Below, one piece after another: positions 1 to 6,701 of a DNA stretch of 12,419 nt. The stretch comes from Paracoccaceae bacterium. GTDB lineage: Bacteria > Pseudomonadota > Alphaproteobacteria > Rhodobacterales > Rhodobacteraceae. The stretch is taken from positions 1 through 12,419 of the forward strand of contig SLKB01000146.1 of the NCBI GenBank assembly GCA_007134805.1, written 5' to 3'. Each line of letters begins with the position of its first letter. Position 1 is the first letter of the stretch. The notes beneath the pieces were generated by a model. That model was not told where the DNA came from, ran no database searches, and saw only the letters and a list, made by a program, of their open reading frames with translations. Position numbers and translations under genes: made by a program.

Positions 1-179
1 AGGCTCGCCGCGATCCCGCCCTGAGCGGCGACAGTGTGACTGCGGGTTGGGAAGACCTTGGTGATGCAGGCCGTCTTCAGCCCCTGTTCCGCCATCCCGA
101 GGGTCGCGCGCAGACCAGCGCCGCCCGCGCCCACGACCACGACATCATAGCTGTGTTCTTCGATCTTGTATGCAGACAT
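1..179 (-). CDS. sdhA: Succinate dehydrogenase flavoprotein subunit, N-terminal part (cut by window edge)
   Basis: This is the first 59 codons of the catalytic flavoprotein of succinate dehydrogenase (complex II), which oxidises succinate to fumarate at the inner face of the cytoplasmic membrane and passes electrons to SdhB. The N-terminus shows the FAD-binding dinucleotide fold ([13 protein letters not shown], residues 13-25). It is followed by [13 protein letters not shown], whose His48 matches the histidine that carries covalently bound FAD in E. coli SdhA (His45 there). The ATG is preceded by a GAGGGAAAG-type ribosome site that overlaps the stop codon of sdhD, so translation is probably coupled. 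The rest of sdhA, and presumably sdhB, lie to the left of the window. The family assignment is secure even from this fragment. Confidence 0.97.
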   Translation of the reverse strand, partial: MSAYKIEEHSYDVVVVGAGGAGLRATLGMAEQGLKTACITKVFPTRSHTVAAQGGIAAS

Positions 180-188
180 GTCTTTCCC

Positions 189-569
189 TCAGGCGCTGAA
201 CAACACGGTGGCCACGGCAAGCACGCCAGCGATGCCCAGTGCCCAGCACAATAACGTATTCGCCAATAGCGCCACAGTGCGCGTGGCCTTGTTTGGCACA
301 TAGTCCTCGATCACGACCTGCAAGCCCTGCTGCAGGTGCGCAAATGTCGCAGCAATGAACAGGATCGCGACAAGCGCGTTCCAGAGGCTTGAATAGGTGG
401 CCACGAACGCGTCATGGCCGCCGCCCAAAGCGCGGCCGAACGGAATGAGGAAAAGTGGAAGCAGCGGGATGAGCGCGATCGAACTGATGCGCTGACTCCA
501 CCAGTGGTGCAGGCCTTCGCCGGCGGCGCCACTGCCATGGACGCGTGCGTAATCTGTCTTGAACCCCAT
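189..569 (-). CDS. sdhD: Succinate dehydrogenase membrane anchor subunit
   Basis: This 126-residue protein has three predicted membrane helices (about residues 28-47, 58-79 and 98-124) and is the small hydrophobic anchor that, with SdhC, holds the SdhAB head on the membrane and forms the ubiquinone/heme b site. The signature HLQQGLQVVIEDYV (78-91) matches the E. coli SdhD stretch that ends in DYV; Asp89-Tyr90 correspond to the quinone-site Asp/Tyr pair. The soluble N-terminus carries the GLHHWWSQRISSI motif seen in alphaproteobacterial SdhD. The gene sits 13 nt after sdhC and 9 nt before sdhA. Its ribosome site (AGGGGACAAGG) overlaps the sdhC stop codon. Length is normal for the family. Confidence 0.95.
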   Translation of the reverse strand: MGFKTDYARVHGSGAAGEGLHHWWSQRISSIALIPLLPLFLIPFGRALGGGHDAFVATYSSLWNALVAILFIAATFAHLQQGLQVVIEDYVPNKATRTVALLANTLLCWALGIAGVLAVATVLFSA

Positions 570-582
570 GAGCCTTGTCCCC

Positions 583-969
583 TTACATCACGAACAGGAT
601 GGTCAGCACCGTCATCACAGCCGTTCCGGCAAAGACCACGTAGCTCGTTTTCTCCACCTGCTCGACCGCCATCATCCGGCCTGTATCCCAGATCAGATGG
701 CGGATGGAATTGAGTGTGTGGTACCACAGCGCGACCAGCGAGCCGATCAGGATCAGATGCCCGAAGATCGAGGTCAGGAAGCCGTCGATGGCATTGAATG
801 CGCTCGCGCTTGCAGCGCCTGCGACGAACCACCAGATGACCAGAACCGCTGCCAGGGTCAGGCCCACACCCGTAATCCGGTTGAGGATCGAGGTTATGGC
901 CGCCAACGGCAGTCGATAGATCTGCAGATGGGGCGATAGGGGGCGGTTTCCCCGGTTCACGTCAGCCAT
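583..969 (-). CDS. sdhC: Succinate dehydrogenase cytochrome b556 subunit
   Basis: This 128-residue, three-helix membrane subunit of complex II helps bind heme b and ubiquinone. SPHLQIYRLPLAAITSILNRITG (residues 12-34) is the family signature. Ser27 and Arg31 stand at the same numbers as the quinone-site residues of E. coli SdhC. His84 in LWYHTLNSIRH is the expected heme axial ligand, followed by the conserved RHLIWD (90-95). Helices lie at about 30-50, 66-88 and 106-127. It is the first gene of the sdhCDA run. The chosen ATG has an AGGGAG ribosome site at good spacing. The 233-bp gap upstream, with repeated TGTGATCAC boxes, probably holds the promoter. Confidence 0.96.
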   Translation of the reverse strand: MADVNRGNRPLSPHLQIYRLPLAAITSILNRITGVGLTLAAVLVIWWFVAGAASASAFNAIDGFLTSIFGHLILIGSLVALWYHTLNSIRHLIWDTGRMMAVEQVEKTSYVVFAGTAVMTVLTILFVM

Positions 970-1202
970 GCGCTGCTCCCTTGTTGTGTCGAACGACCAC
1001 GATCAACTTTGTCTTCACTTACTCATTTTTGCGCAGATGTCACGCGCCGAGCGCATTCCGGGCCGCAAAATACGAGGGAAACCCTCCAGAAACGCAGACA
1101 TCCTGCCATTTGTGATCACTAAGATTTCTATGTGATCACAGCTGGCCTCGGCTGTGATCACTGAACGCTCAGCCATTTGGCCCATGAGTCGCCCGCGCGC
1201 GT
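970..1202. other. 233-bp gap between mch and sdhC, likely sdh control region
   Basis: No convincing gene is present. The gap holds three near-identical 9-bp boxes (listed separately) and a small 5-bp hairpin with a 3-nt loop, GAGGG-AAA-CCCTC, at 1074-1086. The sdhC ribosome site lies close to 969. I could not pick out a good -35/-10 pair for sdhC. No T-tract follows the small hairpin on the minus strand, so I do not call it a terminator of mch. Confidence 0.5.
1111..1161. promoter_or_regulatory. Three TGTGATCAC boxes, putative operator array upstream of sdhC
   Basis: TGTGATCAC occurs at 1111-1119, 1131-1139 and 1153-1161, so the starts are 20 and 22 bp apart, about two helical turns. The middle copy extends to the perfect 10-bp palindrome TGTGATCACA (1131-1140). 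The array ends about 140 bp before the sdhC start. Regular phasing and palindromy suggest a dimeric regulator bound cooperatively. Because each box is self-complementary, neighbouring copies could also pair in RNA. The binding protein is unknown; the box is not a CRP site, which would have a 6-bp spacer between TGTGA and TCACA. Confidence 0.6.
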
Positions 1203-2231
1203 CTAGATCGGTATCAGCGCCCAGTAATCGAGGTCGAGCAGCACATCGGGGTGGTATTTGCCATCTTCGCCCTTGAGCACGCCCGCTGCGCCCTTGGTCG
1301 CAACCAGTCTCAAGCGCAGCGCGCCCACACCGGGCGCCGCCGTTTCGGCCTTGTCGAGCACTTCGGACCACGCGCGCACTGTGTCGCCTGCGAAGCAGGG
1401 GTTGGCATGTGCGCCCGCATTGATCGCCGCGATCATCTGCGCGTTGGCAAGGCCGTTGAACGAGAGCGTCCGCGCCATCGAAATCACATGCCCACCATAG
1501 ACCAGAAGTCGGCCATCGGGTCGGAAGGTCGCATCGAAATGCACCTTGGCCGTGTTCTGCCACAGGCGCGTGGCCAGCATATGCTCGGTTTCCTGAATAG
1601 TGACGCCATCGACATGGTCGATCTGCTCGCCGATTGCGTAATCGTCCCATCGGTGGGGCTCGCCCGCAAGAGTCAGGTCATACTGCGTGAAATCGAGGCC
1701 TTCAGGTATAACGAGATCCTGTGCTGCGACTGCCGGCGCCAGATCGGGCACCACCGGGTCCGGCGCCGGCTCGTCCAGATCGCGCTTGCGCACCATCACC
1801 CATCGCACATAGTCGAGTACCAGCGCCCCGTGCTGGTTCGCGCCGCGCGTGCGCACCCAGACCACCCCGGATTTGCCATTGGAGTTCTGTTTCAGGCCGA
1901 TGACTTCAGAACTCGCAGTCAGACTGTCGCCGGGATAGATCGGCTGATGAAAGCGCGCCTCCGCATAGCCCAGATTGGCAACTGCATTGCGCGAGATGTC
2001 GGGCACGGTCTTGCCGAAGACGATGTGAAAACAGATCAGGTCATCAAGCGGGCTCGCGGCCAGACCGCAGGCGCGCGCGAACTGGTCGGAGGAATAGAGC
2101 GAGCCGCGCGCGGGGTAAAGCGCGTGATAGAGCGCACGCTCGCCCCCCGAGACAGTGCGCGGAACGGCATGCTCGATCACCTCGCCCAGGCGGTAATCCT
2201 CAAAGAAGCGCCCCTGATGTGTCTTGCTCAT
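1203..2231 (-). CDS. mch: Mesaconyl-CoA hydratase (beta-methylmalyl-CoA dehydratase)
   Basis: This 342-residue protein is a MaoC-like hydratase with two hot-dog halves. The enzyme interconverts mesaconyl-CoA and beta-methylmalyl-CoA in the ethylmalonyl-CoA pathway, which replaces the glyoxylate shunt for growth on acetate and C1 compounds. The N-terminal half shows YSSDQFARACGLAASPLDDL (46-65) and FGKTVPDISRNAVANLGYA (72-90), characteristic of this enzyme. The second half has the LVYGGHVISMARTLSFNGL stretch (243-261). The two halves are joined by a Pro/Asp-rich linker at about 153-178. Length matches the Rhodobacter sphaeroides enzyme as I recall it (about 343). A ribosome site (AGGGG) precedes the ATG. 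The gene lies downstream of mcl2, nnrU and a DUF1737 gene, an order also found in R. sphaeroides, and ahead of sdhCDA. Confidence 0.93.
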   Translation of the reverse strand: MSKTHQGRFFEDYRLGEVIEHAVPRTVSGGERALYHALYPARGSLYSSDQFARACGLAASPLDDLICFHIVFGKTVPDISRNAVANLGYAEARFHQPIYPGDSLTASSEVIGLKQNSNGKSGVVWVRTRGANQHGALVLDYVRWVMVRKRDLDEPAPDPVVPDLAPAVAAQDLVIPEGLDFTQYDLTLAGEPHRWDDYAIGEQIDHVDGVTIQETEHMLATRLWQNTAKVHFDATFRPDGRLLVYGGHVISMARTLSFNGLANAQMIAAINAGAHANPCFAGDTVRAWSEVLDKAETAAPGVGALRLRLVATKGAAGVLKGEDGKYHPDVLLDLDYWALIPI

Positions 2232-2268
2232 GCCTGTTCCCCTGATGGTCTTCGTGTCGCGTGACCGC

Positions 2269-2472
2269 TCAAAGCTGGCCCAGCCTGATATCCGGCGCGT
2301 AATCTGCCTCGACCTCTTTCACCACGGCCTGCGCGCAGCGCATCTGGCCAGTGCCAGTGTCATGGGCATAGGCGGGTGTACCGTAAAGCTCCCAGCCCCT
2401 GGCCAGGGCCTCGGTCACCTTGTGGCAGAAACTTGCGTCATCGGGGCCCGTGAGCAGGCGGTAGACCTGCAT
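2269..2472 (-). CDS. DUF1737 family small protein
   Basis: This 67-residue soluble protein starts MQVYRLLTGPDDASFCHKV and continues with TEALARGWELYGTPAYAH, the pattern of the DUF1737 family, whose function is unknown. The frame is open further upstream, but I place the start at 2472. The family begins at this Met, a GGAGG ribosome site lies 5 nt before it, and it follows the nnrU stop after a single base. That tight spacing implies translational coupling with nnrU. The gene is wedged between nnrU and mch in the mcl2-mch cluster. A modest role linked to acetyl-CoA assimilation is possible, but only by context. Confidence 0.85.
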   Translation of the reverse strand: MQVYRLLTGPDDASFCHKVTEALARGWELYGTPAYAHDTGTGQMRCAQAVVKEVEADYAPDIRLGQL

Positions 2473-2473
2473 C

Positions 2474-3031
2474 TCAGCCTCCAAACGGCCAGGGACCGAC
2501 CCAGCCATGTATGATACCCACGACAAGCGTGACAAAGATCGCGCCCACGATCGCGACCCCTTCCTTCCACATCGGCGCTTCGGGGGTCGGGGTCCATGTG
2601 GGCTGCGCGCGATTGATCGTGATCACTGCGACAACCGCCCATGCGAGCAGCCCGCCGAACAGGATCACCCCCTGCACGGTGCCCACGACCAGCAGATGCG
2701 CAAGCGCCCAGGCCTTGAAGCCCGAGAGTTGCGGATGGCGGATGCGGCGGTGCAGGTTGGTCTTCAGCCCGGACACTGCAAAGAGGTAGAAGCCGATGAA
2801 GACCAGCAGGTTATTGAGATGCGTCATCCAAATCGGTGAGGCCCAGAGCCAGATCGGATCGGCCCAGCGGTAGCCGAGCCACATCAGAATGATCGACGCC
2901 AGAAGTGCGAGCGCAATCTTGCCTTTGCCGGCCTCCTCGCCCATCGCGGCGCGTTGCGCCGGTGCAACGCGCTTGAACAGGTGCGCCCCTGACCATAGCG
3001 CGACCCCAAGGATCAGGATAAGAGTTCCCAT
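2474..3031 (-). CDS. NnrU family integral membrane protein
   Basis: This 185-residue membrane protein has about five helices (roughly 2-17, 36-54, 70-88, 108-136 and 158-178). SGAHLFKR (14-21), LHRRIRHPQLSGFKAWALAH (93-112) and IIHGWVG (173-179) are hallmarks of the NnrU family. The family is named for a gene needed for nitric-oxide reduction in Rhodobacter and is related to the plant heme enzyme Z-ISO (15-cis-zeta-carotene isomerase). The conserved histidines here (17, 71, 94, 99, 112, 175) fit possible heme binding. The Met at 3031 is chosen because it begins the first helix and follows a GGAG site that overlaps the mcl2 stop, 4 nt away. No denitrification gene is nearby; the neighbours are ethylmalonyl-CoA pathway genes. 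Confidence 0.9.
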   Translation of the reverse strand: MGTLILILGVALWSGAHLFKRVAPAQRAAMGEEAGKGKIALALLASIILMWLGYRWADPIWLWASPIWMTHLNNLLVFIGFYLFAVSGLKTNLHRRIRHPQLSGFKAWALAHLLVVGTVQGVILFGGLLAWAVVAVITINRAQPTWTPTPEAPMWKEGVAIVGAIFVTLVVGIIHGWVGPWPFGG

Positions 3032-3035
3032 GTGA

Positions 3036-3902
3036 CTACTCCGACATCTGCGCGATGGCCTCGGCCTTCGCAAGGATCTGTTTCGCTGTCACAATATGCA
3101 GATTTTCCACGATCTTGCCATCGACAACCGCGACCCCTTCGCCACGCGCGGTCGCGGCGTCAAAGGCCTCGATCTGGCGGCGGGCGAGGGTGATGTCCTC
3201 GGGCGCGGGGGCGAAGACCTCGTTTGCGACGTCCAACTGCGCGGGATGGATCAGGGTCTTGCCATCGAAGCCCATGTCACGGCCCTGCGCGCATTCTGCG
3301 CGCAACCCCTCCACGTCGCGGAAGGCGTTGTAGACCCCATCTACCGCCACCAACCCGCAGGCCTTCGCTGCCAGAAGAGGGATCTGCAGAGCAGCCAGCA
3401 GCGGCAGGCGGTCAGCCCGGAATCGGCAATGCATGTCCTTGGCAAGGTCGTTCGTGCCCATGACGAACCCGGCCATCCGCGGCGCGCGCCCGATTTCGAG
3501 CGCGTTGAGCGCCCCAAGCGGCGATTCGATCATCGTCCAAATCCGGGTCTCGGCGGTCTCTGGGCGGGCGTCGAGCAGGCGGGCGAGAGCCTCGACATCG
3601 GCCGCGGTTTCGACCTTCGGCAAAAGGATTGCCTCGGGGCGGGCCTGCGCAATCACGTTGACATCATGCGCGCCCCATTCCGTCGAGAGCGCGTTGATCC
3701 GCACGAGCTTCGCGCGTTGGCCGTAATCGCTGCCCTGCAGTGTTTCGGCCAGTAGCGCGCGCGCGCGCGCCTTCTCGTCGATCGCCACAGCGTCTTCCAG
3801 ATCGAAGATGATCGCATCCGCAGGCAGGCTGGTGGCCTTGTCCAACGCGCGCTCCTTCGAGCCGGGGATGTAGAGGACTGACCGGAAGGGGCGCGTCTCC
3901 AT
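3036..3902 (-). CDS. mcl2: (3S)-malyl-CoA thioesterase, CitE/HpcH-like lyase family
   Basis: This 288-residue CitE-like TIM-barrel protein belongs to the malyl-CoA lyase family. In R. sphaeroides the paralogue next to mch (Mcl2, about 285 residues) hydrolyses (3S)-malyl-CoA to malate and CoA after Mcl1 has condensed acetyl-CoA with glyoxylate. Visible motifs are SVLYIPGSKERALDKA (8-23), IIFDLEDAV (31-39), the CoA/substrate arginine in LVRIN (Arg68), the metal-ligand glutamate in IESPLG (Glu126), the GTNDLAKD loop with Asp152, VDGVYN, and GFDGKTLIHPAQ. Context and length favour Mcl2 over the longer lyase Mcl1 (about 318 residues). Sequence alone does not fully separate thioesterase from lyase. 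The gene heads the cluster, so its upstream gap should carry the promoter. Confidence 0.87.
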   Translation of the reverse strand: METRPFRSVLYIPGSKERALDKATSLPADAIIFDLEDAVAIDEKARARALLAETLQGSDYGQRAKLVRINALSTEWGAHDVNVIAQARPEAILLPKVETAADVEALARLLDARPETAETRIWTMIESPLGALNALEIGRAPRMAGFVMGTNDLAKDMHCRFRADRLPLLAALQIPLLAAKACGLVAVDGVYNAFRDVEGLRAECAQGRDMGFDGKTLIHPAQLDVANEVFAPAPEDITLARRQIEAFDAATARGEGVAVVDGKIVENLHIVTAKQILAKAEAIAQMSE

Positions 3903-4012
3903 GATTCGCTCCGTCGCAAGAAAATTTCGTTTTTCCCATCATCTTCGGCCAAAGATGGCAAGGGCGGATGTGCTGCGGTGCAGAAAGAACTGGGATGTTA
4001 CCGCTGCCATCG

Positions 4013-4041
4013 TTGACGGGGCGCTGCGTTAACCCTGTCTT
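4013..4041 (+). promoter_or_regulatory. Weak candidate promoter for the small exported-protein gene
   Basis: TTGACG (4013-4018) is followed after 17 bp by TGTCTT (4036-4041). The -35 is good but the -10 is poor. It lies about 50 bp ahead of the gene at 4093, in the 190-bp divergent gap shared with mcl2. I found no better pair on this strand. Confidence 0.25.
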
Positions 4042-4092
4042 CGGTCTTTCGCGGCACGCTCGAGGGATAGTTCACCCTAGCGAAAGGATGGA

Positions 4093-4404
4093 ATGCCAAT
4101 GCACCGTTTCGCTTTCTGTATGACGCTTATTCTAACATTGTTTGCCCCTCGCGGTGATGCAGCCGCCCAATCGATGCAGTGTGCCCCACGCGCCCAATTG
4201 CTCGACCAGTTGGGCAAGGTGGGGCAACAGCGTCGCGCACTGGGACTTGCCGGGCAGGCGGTCATGGAACTCTATACTGCCAATCGATCCTCGCGTTGGA
4301 CGATCACGGTCACGATGCCAGACGGGAAGATGTGCCTGCTGGCCCATGGCAACAGCTTCGAGGCGCTCGATGAGATCTTCCCGGCGCAGGGAGTGCGGTC
4401 ATGA
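4093..4404 (+). CDS. Small exported hypothetical protein
   Basis: I do not recognise this 103-residue protein. The first 25 or so residues look like a signal peptide (FAFCMTLILTLFAPRGDAAAQ), with likely cleavage near AAA-QS at 25-27, which would leave a mature domain of about 77 residues. The mature part has two cysteines (Cys30 and Cys81) that could form a disulfide, and a C-terminal stretch TITVTMPDGKMCLLAHGNSF (70-89) that looks like a beta-rich domain. AAAGGA at 4083-4088 serves as ribosome site. It fits ATG 4093 (4-nt spacer) or the second ATG at 4099 (10-nt spacer). It runs in the same direction as the rpiR operon but is separated from it by a strong inverted repeat, so I treat it as its own unit. 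Confidence 0.75.
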   Translation: MPMHRFAFCMTLILTLFAPRGDAAAQSMQCAPRAQLLDQLGKVGQQRRALGLAGQAVMELYTANRSSRWTITVTMPDGKMCLLAHGNSFEALDEIFPAQGVRS

Positions 4405-4413
4405 TCTGAGGAT

Positions 4414-4451
4414 TGCAACATATGTATCCAAGAGAAGATACATATGTTGCA
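4414..4451. repeat. Perfect 15-bp inverted repeat with 8-bp spacer, putative RpiR operator
   Basis: TGCAACATATGTATC (4414-4428) and its exact reverse complement (4437-4451) flank CAAGAGAA. Each arm also contains the self-palindrome ACATATGT (4418-4425 and 4440-4447), with centres 22 bp apart, so the element may be two stacked operators. It ends 10 bp before the first possible start of the RpiR-type regulator, where an autoregulated operator is expected. It has no T-tract on either side, which argues against a terminator. In RNA it would also form a stable hairpin. Confidence 0.8.
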
Positions 4452-4460
4452 TAAGCGTTC

Positions 4461-5363
4461 ATGCTCCTGTATGAAAGGAGGATGAACGCCCTCACCGACA
4501 TATCGCACGAGTTGCTGACCAGATCCGGGGCGCTGCCTTCGCAATTGCAGAAGGCGGCCCGCTGGATCGCGAAGAACCCGCGCGATGTTGCCCTGATGTC
4601 CATGCGGACACAGGCACAGGCTGCAGGCGTGCAACCCGCAACCATGACCCGGCTCGCGCAGGCGCTGGGGTTTGAGGGCTATAACGCCCTCCGCGCGCGA
4701 TACGCTAACGCGCTGCGTGGAGGCGGGCTGTCGGAACAGGCCGAGCGACGCATTGTCCTCAAGGCAGATTCTGCCGAGGCCGCAGTCATGGCGATGCTCG
4801 GCCACAGTGCCGCGCAGCTTGACGGCATGGCGCGGGGGCCTCGCGCGATGGATTGCGCGGAAGCATTGTTGCGCGCGGCGCAGATCGTGCGGTCCGCCGA
4901 TCAGATCTTCTGCCTCGGGTTGCGCTCCAGCCATGCGGTCGCCTGGCATTTTTCCTACACGCTTTCGCTGATCACGCCACACGTCCGGCTTCTGGATCAA
5001 GCCGGCGGCACTGGTCTTGACCCGTTGTTGCATGCGGGTCCGGGGGATGTGCTGTTCGTCTGCGGTATGGCTCCTTATACCCGCGCTGTGGTCGAAGCCA
5101 CGGCTCAGGCCCGCCGGGCAGGCGTGAAGATCATTGCACTGACTGATTCGGCCGCCTCGCCGCTGACCTGTCCAGGCGAGACAGTCCTGATTGCGCCCAT
5201 TGCAAGCACTGGTTTTCTGCATGCGATGACCCCCGCCTTTGCGCTGGCCGACACGCTGGCGACACTGGTGGCGCAAGCCGATGACCCCGAGATGGCGGCG
5301 CGGCTGGGCGAGCTCGACCGCCAGCTTGCTGCCCTCAACACTTATTTCTCCGATCCTGTCTGA
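4461..5363 (+). CDS. RpiR/MurR-family transcriptional regulator with SIS domain
   Basis: This protein of 300 residues (293 from the second ATG at 4482) has an RpiR-type N-terminal helix-turn-helix: SQLQKAARWIAKNPRDVALM, then AQAAGVQPATMTRLAQALGFEGYNALR (residues 20-71 counted from 4482). A C-terminal SIS fold, which in this family senses a phosphosugar or related metabolite, spans about 125-265 and begins IVRSADQIFCLGLRSSHAVAWHF. The start is unclear. ATG 4461 has no ribosome site, while ATG 4482 directly abuts a strong AAAGGAGG (4474-4481) with no spacer. The gene is followed 12 nt later by an aminotransferase gene and then a CMD-like gene, so it probably controls that operon and itself through the inverted repeat at 4414-4451. 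The ligand is unknown. Confidence 0.92.
   Translation: MLLYERRMNALTDISHELLTRSGALPSQLQKAARWIAKNPRDVALMSMRTQAQAAGVQPATMTRLAQALGFEGYNALRARYANALRGGGLSEQAERRIVLKADSAEAAVMAMLGHSAAQLDGMARGPRAMDCAEALLRAAQIVRSADQIFCLGLRSSHAVAWHFSYTLSLITPHVRLLDQAGGTGLDPLLHAGPGDVLFVCGMAPYTRAVVEATAQARRAGVKIIALTDSAASPLTCPGETVLIAPIASTGFLHAMTPAFALADTLATLVAQADDPEMAARLGELDRQLAALNTYFSDPV
4474..4481 (+). promoter_or_regulatory. Oddly placed ribosome site at the rpiR-type gene
   Basis: AAAGGAGG is nearly a full anti-SD match but touches ATG 4482 with no spacer, where 5-9 nt is usual. It also lies inside a tiny frame, ATG AAA GGA GGA TGA (4471-4485), whose stop overlaps ATG 4482. This leaves the true start of the regulator open. 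Confidence 0.5.
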
Positions 5364-5375
5364 AGGAGACGTTCC

Positions 5376-6701
5376 ATGACCCATCTGCTGCACCGTTCCA
5401 TCAAATCGCCTCCGCGCATGGCCGTCTCGGCCAATGGCATGTGCTTCACCGATACAGGTGGGAAAAGCTTTATCGACGCATCGGGCGGGGCGGCGGTGTC
5501 CTGCCTTGGTCATGGCCACCCGGACGTGATCGCGGCGCTGCACGCACAGCTCGACAAGCTGGCCTATGCCCATACGGGCTTCTTCACTACCGAGGTCGCA
5601 GAGGAACTCGCCACCCGCCTGATCGAGACTGCACCGGCGGGGCTTAGCCATGTCTACCTTGTCTCTGGCGGGTCCGAAGCGGTCGAGGCTGCGCTGAAGA
5701 TGGCGCGGCAGTATTTCACTGAAATCGGCCAGTCGCAGCGCCGCCATATCATTGCCCGCCGCCAGAGCTATCACGGTAATACGCTTGGCGCGTTGGCGGC
5801 AGGCGGCAATGAATGGCGCCGTGCCCAGTTTAAACCGCTGCTGATGGAGGCGCACCATATCGCGCCCTGCTTCGCCTATCGGGAACAGCTCGAGGGCGAA
5901 TCAGATGCAGATTATGCGGCCCGCGCCGCTGGCGAGCTGGAGGCGAAGATCCTAGAGCTTGGCCCCGACACGGTCGCGGCTTTTGTCGCCGAGCCTGTGG
6001 TGGGCGCAACCGCAGGTGCCGTGCCGCCGGTTGCCGATTACTTCAAGCGCATCCGCGCGATCTGCGACAAGTACGGCGTGCTCCTGATCCTAGACGAGGT
6101 GATGTGCGGCATGGGGCGCACTGGCAGCCTCTATGCCTGCGAACAGGAGGGGATCGCGCCGGATCTGCTGACCATCGCGAAGGGGCTCGGCGGAGGCTAT
6201 CAGCCGATCGGCGCAACGCTGCTCAGCCGCAAGATCCATGACGCTTTCGCGGATGGCACGGGCTTCTTCCAGCATGGCCACACCTATATGGGGCATCCGA
6301 TGGCAGCGGCCGCGGGCCTTGCGGTGCAACAGGTGATCGCGCGCGACAAGTTGCTGGACAACGTCCAGGCGATGGGCGCGCATCTGCGCGCGGAGCTGCA
6401 GCGCAGCTTCGGGCAGCACCCGCATGTGGGCGATATCCGGGGCAGGGGGCTGTTTCAGGCGATCGAACTGGTCGCCGATCGCGACACCAAGGCACCTTTC
6501 GATCCTGCGCGCAAGCTCAATGCCCATATCAAGAAGGCCGCGATGGATCGCGGGCTGATGGTCTACCCGATGGGCGGCACCATCGACGGGGTGCGCGGTG
6601 ATCATGTGCTCATGGCGCCCCCTTTCATTGCCACGCGCGACGATATCTCCGAGATCGTGAACCGGCTTTCTGATGCGGTCGGGGACGTGCTTGCGGCATG
6701 A
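5376..6701 (+). CDS. Class III PLP-dependent aminotransferase
   Basis: This 441-residue fold-type I aminotransferase is of class III (the omega-amino acid/ornithine type), usually annotated only as 'aspartate aminotransferase family protein'. It shows FIDASGGAAVSCLGHGHPDV (32-51), the phosphate-cup SGGSEA (97-102), RRQSYHGNTLGA (128-139), the cofactor aspartate in LILDEVMCGMGRTG (Asp240), and the Schiff-base lysine in LTIAKGLGGGYQPIGA (Lys269). QHGHTYMGHP (299-308) and VYPMGGTIDG (396-405) are also typical of this subgroup. It moves an amino group from a primary amine or omega-amino acid to a keto acid; the donor cannot be told from sequence. AAGGAG directly after the regulator stop is its ribosome site. 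It overlaps the next gene by 4 bp (ATGA), so the two are translationally coupled. Confidence 0.93.
   Translation: MTHLLHRSIKSPPRMAVSANGMCFTDTGGKSFIDASGGAAVSCLGHGHPDVIAALHAQLDKLAYAHTGFFTTEVAEELATRLIETAPAGLSHVYLVSGGSEAVEAALKMARQYFTEIGQSQRRHIIARRQSYHGNTLGALAAGGNEWRRAQFKPLLMEAHHIAPCFAYREQLEGESDADYAARAAGELEAKILELGPDTVAAFVAEPVVGATAGAVPPVADYFKRIRAICDKYGVLLILDEVMCGMGRTGSLYACEQEGIAPDLLTIAKGLGGGYQPIGATLLSRKIHDAFADGTGFFQHGHTYMGHPMAAAAGLAVQQVIARDKLLDNVQAMGAHLRAELQRSFGQHPHVGDIRGRGLFQAIELVADRDTKAPFDPARKLNAHIKKAAMDRGLMVYPMGGTIDGVRGDHVLMAPPFIATRDDISEIVNRLSDAVGDVLAA

Noticed and set aside
1074..1086. GAGGG-AAA-CCCTC hairpin as terminator of mch
   Set aside because: Short stem more than 110 nt past the mch stop and without a following T-run.
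1015..1185. Possible 56-codon frame on the minus strand in the mch-sdhC gap (starts MGQMAERSVITAE)
   Set aside because: No ribosome site, it spans the TGTGATCAC boxes, and it shows no recognisable protein pattern; chance is more likely.
1251..2264. A 337-codon open frame on the plus strand opposite mch
   Set aside because: The minus strand encodes a full-length mesaconyl-CoA hydratase; this frame has shadow-like composition and no ribosome site.
4272..5858. A 528-codon open frame on the minus strand opposite the regulator and aminotransferase
   Set aside because: It is antisense to two genes with clear family motifs, is rich in Arg/His/Gly as expected of a GC-rich shadow frame, and matches no fold I recognise.
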